Shown here one piece after another: positions 60,095 to 64,000 of a stretch of 64,000 nt of DNA (within the stretch, counting starts at the first letter, position 1; each line of letters opens with the position of its first letter). Below the pieces are notes generated by a model. That model worked only from the letters and a program-made list of their open reading frames with translations. It had not been told where the DNA came from and did not search any database. The stretch is from Lacibacter luteus (GTDB lineage Bacteria; Bacteroidota; Bacteroidia; Chitinophagales; Chitinophagaceae): contig NZ_SDHW01000002.1 of assembly GCF_004118265.1 (NCBI RefSeq), positions 310,001 to 374,000 of the forward strand. Reading direction: 5' to 3'. A program made the translations under genes and the position numbers.

Positions 60095-60457
60095 TTGAAT
60101 ACAATATCAAATATTGAGCAGACAAAAGGAATAATTCTCCCTGACTTATATAAGGATTTTTATAGGTCTTGTTCAATTGGTATTCCTGAGAAACTAATTG
60201 GTTCAGATCTTCCGAATCATTATTTGGAATTAGAAAAATTTGCAAAAGAGCTTTTAGCAGATAATAGTGTGATAAATTTCTTAGAGCCTGATGACTTTGT
60301 TTTTATCATGCATCAAGGATACCAGTTTTGGTACTTTAAAGCTGACGGAAAAAAAGATCCGATAGTTTATGGTTATACCGAAGGGAATACCCAGCCTGAT
60401 AATTTTGGAGTATTGTCGAAGTTTATTACTGAATTAATTAACTCAAGCCGCACTTAG
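60095..60457 (+). CDS. SMI1/KNR4 (SUKH)-family protein
   Basis: A 120-residue protein with the SUKH fold pattern: ILPDLYKDFYRSC near the start, ELEKFAKELL in the middle, and FVFIMHQGYQFWYFKADGKKDPIVYGYTEG, in parts, as the core motif. SUKH proteins often serve as immunity proteins against nuclease or deaminase toxins. No toxin gene is next to it. The only start is TTG at 60095, 8 bases after lysS. AT-richer than lysS. Confidence 0.72.
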   Translation: MNTISNIEQTKGIILPDLYKDFYRSCSIGIPEKLIGSDLPNHYLELEKFAKELLADNSVINFLEPDDFVFIMHQGYQFWYFKADGKKDPIVYGYTEGNTQPDNFGVLSKFITELINSSRT

Positions 60458-60478
60458 CAATAACTGCGGTTTTTTTAT
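60448..60478 (+). terminator. Terminator after the SUKH gene
   Basis: CCGCA, loop, TGCGG followed by seven T; the left arm overlaps the last codons. Confidence 0.75.
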
Positions 60479-60546
60479 TCCATTCATCCCAATGCGCCTG
60501 TTACTTTCCCCAAAAAAATTATCTTCATCCCCTTAAAAAATAACGC

Positions 60547-62673
60547 ATGCGAAAAAATGGATTCTTTCTGTTGTTTGTGGCGGCTGCATTTGGCGCTTCG
60601 GCTCAAACAGCATTAACCACAGACCAGATGCTCAAAGGAGCAGCACAAAAAATAACCAAACCACTTCCGCAGTTTGTTGAATGGATCGGCGATAACAGTT
60701 TTGTTATCCGTCGTGATGGCAAACAATACCTGCACGATGTAAAAACAGGTAAGGAAACAGATTACACTTCTTCTGTTATGACAACCATGGTGGTTGTTCC
60801 CGAGATCATCAACAAAGGAAATGATCTGTACCTGAAAATGGCGAACGAAGAAACACGCCTCACCAATAATAAAGACGAAGAGAAGAATCCAGTTCTTTCG
60901 CCCGATAAACAGTTTGTAGCGTTTACACGTAACAACAATCTGTACACGATCAATCTTGCAACAAAAAAAGAAACACAACTCACCAGCGATGGTACCGACG
61001 TGATCTTAAATGGTTTTGCAAGCTGGGTGTATTTCGAAGAAATTCTCGGCCGTGCAAGCCGTTACAAAAGTTTTTGGTGGAGCCCCGACAGTAAGAAGAT
61101 CGCTTACATGCGCATGGATGAAAGCGAAGTGCCGATGTTTCCGATTTACAGCGAAGAAGGACAGCATGGTTTTATTGAACGCACCCGTTACCCAAAAGCG
61201 GGCGATAAAAATCCTGAAGTAAAGATTGGTGTGGTGGCAGCAGAAGGAGGTTCAACCGTGTGGGCCGATTTTAATCAGAAAGACGATCAGTATTTTGGTA
61301 TGCCTTTGTGGAAACCCGATGGCAGTGCATTGTGGATCCAGTGGATGCCACGTACACAAGACAATCTGAAAGTGTATGAAATGAACCTGGCTGATGGAAG
61401 CAAGAAAGTGATCTACGATGAAACACAAAAAACATGGGTTGATCTCGATGATCAGAACCGGATCACTTTTTTGAAAAACGGAAAACAATTCATTCTGCAA
61501 AGTGATGCAACAGGCTGGAATCATATTTACCTGCACGACATGAGCGGTAAACGCATCAATGCCATCACCAGCGGAAACTTTACGGTTACCGATGTTACAT
61601 TGATCGATGAAAAGAACAAGCTTGTTTACTTCACTTGTCGTAAAGACAACAGTGCCCGTTACGATCTGTACAAAGTAAAAATGGATGGCACCGGTTTACA
61701 GCGTTTAACCTTTGGTGAGTTCACCCATCGTAACATTCGTGTATCACCAAGCGGAACATATTTTATTACCAACTACTCCAATGTTGCTACACCCGATGTA
61801 ATGGCATTGGTTGATAATAAAGGAAAACAGTTGCGTGAGTTAGGCAATGCAAAAGGTGAAGCCTTTGCAACAACTGCATTGGCAAAAACAGAATTGTTGC
61901 GTGTGAAAAGTGAAGATGGCAAATATGATCTGCCTTTGCGTATAGTATGGCCGGTGAATTATGATAAGAGCAAAAAATATCCTGTGATGATCAGCATTTA
62001 TGGTGGTCCGAACGCAGGAACAGTATATGATGGCTGGGGTTTAAATATGCAGCAACAATGGTGGGCAAAAGAAGGGATGATACAGGTGGCAATGGATCAT
62101 CGTGCAAGCGGCCACTTTGGTAAAGAAGGGATCAACTACATGCACCGCAACCTTGGTTACTGGGAAATGAAAGACTGGATCACAATTGTAAAATGGCTGA
62201 TCGAGAACGCAAGTGTTGATAAGAACAAAGTTGCCATCAGTGGTTTCAGCTATGGTGGTTATATGAGTGCATACGCACTTACATATGGTGCTGATTATTT
62301 CACACATGGCTTGGCAGGTGGTAGTGTTACCGACTGGAGTTTGTACGATAGTCATTACACCGAACGTTTTATGGATACGCCAAAAGAAAATCCTGAAGGT
62401 TATAAATCTTCTTCGGTTTATACTTATATCGATCAATACAAAGGTTTGCTGCGTATCTATCATGGAACAATGGATGATAACGTACATATGCAAAACAGTA
62501 TGCAGCTCATTAAGAAACTACAGGAAAAGAAAAAACATTTTGAGTTTATGCTATACCCTGGTGGCCGTCACGGCTGGCCTGGAAATCAGCAACTGCATTC
62601 GCAAAATGAAATAGTGTTGTTCATTTATAAAAACTTATTGGAAAGAGAAGTGCCGAAGGATGTGTTGAAGTAA
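60547..62673 (+). CDS. Dipeptidyl peptidase IV (S9B family)
   Basis: A 708-residue exported serine peptidase: signal ends at FGASAQ. The DPP-IV N-terminal beta-propeller has WVYFEEILGRASRYKSFWWSPDSKKIAYMRMDE, in parts, with the Glu-Glu pair that binds the substrate N-terminus. The hydrolase domain has nucleophile Ser in SGFSYGGYMSAY, Asp in GTMDDNVH and His in GGRHGW. It releases X-Pro/Ala dipeptides from N-termini in the periplasm, fitting the peptide-using lifestyle suggested by the other peptidases here. Confidence 0.95.
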   Translation: MRKNGFFLLFVAAAFGASAQTALTTDQMLKGAAQKITKPLPQFVEWIGDNSFVIRRDGKQYLHDVKTGKETDYTSSVMTTMVVVPEIINKGNDLYLKMANEETRLTNNKDEEKNPVLSPDKQFVAFTRNNNLYTINLATKKETQLTSDGTDVILNGFASWVYFEEILGRASRYKSFWWSPDSKKIAYMRMDESEVPMFPIYSEEGQHGFIERTRYPKAGDKNPEVKIGVVAAEGGSTVWADFNQKDDQYFGMPLWKPDGSALWIQWMPRTQDNLKVYEMNLADGSKKVIYDETQKTWVDLDDQNRITFLKNGKQFILQSDATGWNHIYLHDMSGKRINAITSGNFTVTDVTLIDEKNKLVYFTCRKDNSARYDLYKVKMDGTGLQRLTFGEFTHRNIRVSPSGTYFITNYSNVATPDVMALVDNKGKQLRELGNAKGEAFATTALAKTELLRVKSEDGKYDLPLRIVWPVNYDKSKKYPVMISIYGGPNAGTVYDGWGLNMQQQWWAKEGMIQVAMDHRASGHFGKEGINYMHRNLGYWEMKDWITIVKWLIENASVDKNKVAISGFSYGGYMSAYALTYGADYFTHGLAGGSVTDWSLYDSHYTERFMDTPKENPEGYKSSSVYTYIDQYKGLLRIYHGTMDDNVHMQNSMQLIKKLQEKKKHFEFMLYPGGRHGWPGNQQLHSQNEIVLFIYKNLLEREVPKDVLK

Positions 62674-62690
62674 AAGGAATGATTTTTTAT

Positions 62691-62720
62691 AAAGAGGGTA
62701 AGCTTTAGCTTACCCTCTTT
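62691..62720. terminator. Bidirectional terminator overlapping a stop codon
   Basis: AAAGAGGGTAAGC, loop TTTA, GCTTACCCTCTTT: perfect 13-bp stem. It lies between convergent genes and includes the last codons and stop of the minus-strand gene at 62710. Confidence 0.85.
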
Positions 62721-63774
62721 TCATAGACCAAATGCCATAGTCAATTTGCTCAGAGCTGGACCCGTCTGGGAATTTGATATTTGAATTAATTTCCCATTCC
62801 CCTGTAAATTCATGTTTAAACGAGTTGTATGTGCCTTTATATGCCAACTGAGAATTAAGAACTTTGTGATCAGTCAACTCCTCGCTGGTTTCATCAACCA
62901 TCCATGCTGAAACATATTCTTTAGTAAAAGAGATAAAGTTATCGTTAATGAATCCACTTATTTTCGCAAACCCTTTTTGTGAACCAACTCCTTCTAAATC
63001 CTGGCATTCCCCTTCAAATGTACCATCGTCTATATCGCTTAAATCTAAATTGAACGCCACCTTCTTACCATAAAGCTCATCTCCATATAGAGGTCCGTAC
63101 TCATAGTAACCGGTCCACTTGCCTCTCATTGAACTAATATTGCTTGAAACTAATTGATTCGATGGTAAGTATTTTTTAAAAGGCGTTTCAAACAATAACT
63201 GATCTCCCTCGTCTGCGTCAATACGAACACCGAGCAAACGTTTAGCTACTTCAAAACTGAAATCTTCCAGTAGCTGGTTTTCTTCAAATTTATCATCAGG
63301 TAAATCTTCATAACTCCAGTACATTGTATTGCCATCAACGAAGCCTTTATTATAAAGCACAATTTCTTCTGATAAGAATTCACCTCCATCTAAAATCTTC
63401 CCATTATCAGCGTCAATTGCTTTCACTCTTACTTTGTGTCCTTTATCAATTAATGAGTAACCATGAAAATTTGTTGTGCTTAAAAAAGCAATGGATAAAA
63501 TTTCAGATTCGGGATAAATAGAAATTAGTTGTCTTTCTTTATAAGTAGTAACATCGTTAATGAAATCGTCAATGATTTGAAAGCCATCACAAATAATAAT
63601 CGTGTTATTAAAGTAGCCAATATTAATGCTATTATCATCGGGATATAAACATTCATCTAACAATGTTTCTTCTGAGAAAGTGTAATTGTCAAGTCCCAGT
63701 GCGGAAAGCAGTTTTTTATCATCCCGAACATTACCAGGATCTTGTATAATAATCATTGAACCTTTCCAGCCCAT
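62710..63774 (-). CDS. Hypothetical protein, DUF6928-like start
   Basis: A 354-residue soluble protein. The opening MGWKGSMIIIQDPG resembles the start of DUF6928-type proteins, but I am not sure. The first half is acidic (LLDECLYPDDNSINIGYF, FQIIDDFINDVTTYKERQLI), the second half beta-rich with Trp/Gly (MRGKWTGYYEYGPLYGDELYG, FKHEFTGEWEINS). No signal peptide or catalytic motif. It lies 18 bases downstream of a small membrane protein gene, probably the same operon. AT-rich. Confidence 0.68.
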   Translation of the reverse strand: MGWKGSMIIIQDPGNVRDDKKLLSALGLDNYTFSEETLLDECLYPDDNSINIGYFNNTIIICDGFQIIDDFINDVTTYKERQLISIYPESEILSIAFLSTTNFHGYSLIDKGHKVRVKAIDADNGKILDGGEFLSEEIVLYNKGFVDGNTMYWSYEDLPDDKFEENQLLEDFSFEVAKRLLGVRIDADEGDQLLFETPFKKYLPSNQLVSSNISSMRGKWTGYYEYGPLYGDELYGKKVAFNLDLSDIDDGTFEGECQDLEGVGSQKGFAKISGFINDNFISFTKEYVSAWMVDETSEELTDHKVLNSQLAYKGTYNSFKHEFTGEWEINSNIKFPDGSSSEQIDYGIWSMKRG

Positions 63775-63792
63775 AAAATTTATTTATTTTAA

Positions 63793-63993
63793 TTATTTAT
63801 TCCACAACACCAATCCTGCCGTAGCCGAAAGTAATGTATATGTCACGCCAAAAATCAAAATATCTTCCTTCGGGTTTCCATCAAGCGAACCCAGCCATAA
63901 AACGACTACGGTAATTAGAAACGTAACGATTGCATTAATGAGCGGCAGGAACAAAGCCAGCGCCCAATTGTTTCGCTCAACAGTCAACTGCAA
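63793..63993 (-). CDS. Small two-helix membrane protein, perhaps cut by the window edge
   Basis: At least 66 residues: two hydrophobic segments (about 11-35 and 46-64) separated by a short acidic loop (SLDGNPKEDI). The first visible start is TTG at 63993, 7 bases from the window end; the true start may lie outside. Precedes the hypothetical gene at 62710 by 18 bases. No family recognised. Confidence 0.6.
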   Translation of the reverse strand: MQLTVERNNWALALFLPLINAIVTFLITVVVLWLGSLDGNPKEDILIFGVTYTLLSATAGLVLWNK

Positions 63994-64000
63994 AACTAAA

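Noticed and set aside
60095-60457. Toxin-antitoxin or contact-inhibition locus around the SUKH gene
   Set aside because: Neighbours are lysS and dipeptidyl peptidase; no toxin candidate is visible.
1-64000. tRNA, rRNA, CRISPR arrays, integrases or IS transposases
   Set aside because: I looked for cloverleaf ends, conserved rRNA strings, regularly spaced repeats and DDE/Tyr-recombinase motifs and saw none.

Overview
The window reads as chromosomal DNA of a Bacteroidota bacterium, most likely Chitinophagaceae. The evidence is moderate-to-low GC, Bacteroidota-restricted families (DUF4920, DUF5606, DUF4197-type lipoprotein, Reg_prop/Y_Y_Y sensor, LytS-type kinases without other input domains, zinc metalloprotease of the DUF5117/5118 type), many SPI/SPII secreted proteins, and repeated promoters of the form TTTG/TTG-N18..20-TAnnTTTG, the primary sigma factor consensus of this phylum. 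Genes are mostly single or in short operons separated by clear hairpin terminators. I saw no rRNA, tRNA, CRISPR array, integrase or classical IS transposase.

Layout. 0-8 kb: a GT1 glycosyltransferase, then a signalling block with a propeller sensor whose kinase part looks degenerate, two consecutive LytS-type kinases and a LytTR response regulator. 8-14 kb: envelope and lipoproteins, a hemerythrin-like protein, YceI, DUF4920 and recA. 14-16.4 kb: a metal/copper block (MerC-like, SCO, Fur family) with a shared palindromic operator, followed by a small cassette. 16.4-29 kb: housekeeping and proteolysis (M3 oligopeptidase, gmk, CNNM/CorC protein, zinc metalloprotease, tatC, rpiB, M28 peptidase). 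28-45 kb: an AspT/YidE-type transporter, a TraB/GumN protein, a deoxyhypusine-synthase-like protein lacking the catalytic lysine, a cell wall amidase, MarR plus acyl-CoA dehydrogenase, DUF418, radical SAM, CHRD lipoprotein, AI-2E family transporter, GxxExxY cassette, diheme cytochrome. 45-56 kb: CvfB, a 53-residue basic protein, a secreted caspase-TPR protein in an operon with a YD-repeat protein, a JmjC/cupin protein, a MurC-like ligase, FAH-family hydrolase, a second GxxExxY cassette and a flavin reductase. 56-64 kb: sterol-desaturase family hydroxylase, DUF4197, lysS, a SUKH protein, dipeptidyl peptidase IV and two unrecognised genes at the edge.

Most interesting signal. Three short single-gene cassettes (two with GxxExxY nuclease-like genes, one with a 114-residue unknown) and one gene-less remnant are each bounded by purine-rich terminal inverted repeats. 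Two repeat families are involved, and five of the repeat boundaries fall within a few bases of a neighbour's stop codon. This looks like a family of non-autonomous elements that insert between genes. The second most interesting item is the tightly coupled caspase-TPR / YD-repeat operon at 46.2-50.9 kb.

Limits. All family names come from motif recognition by eye. Single-base coordinates of sites may be off by one near homopolymers. Functions beyond family level are inference.
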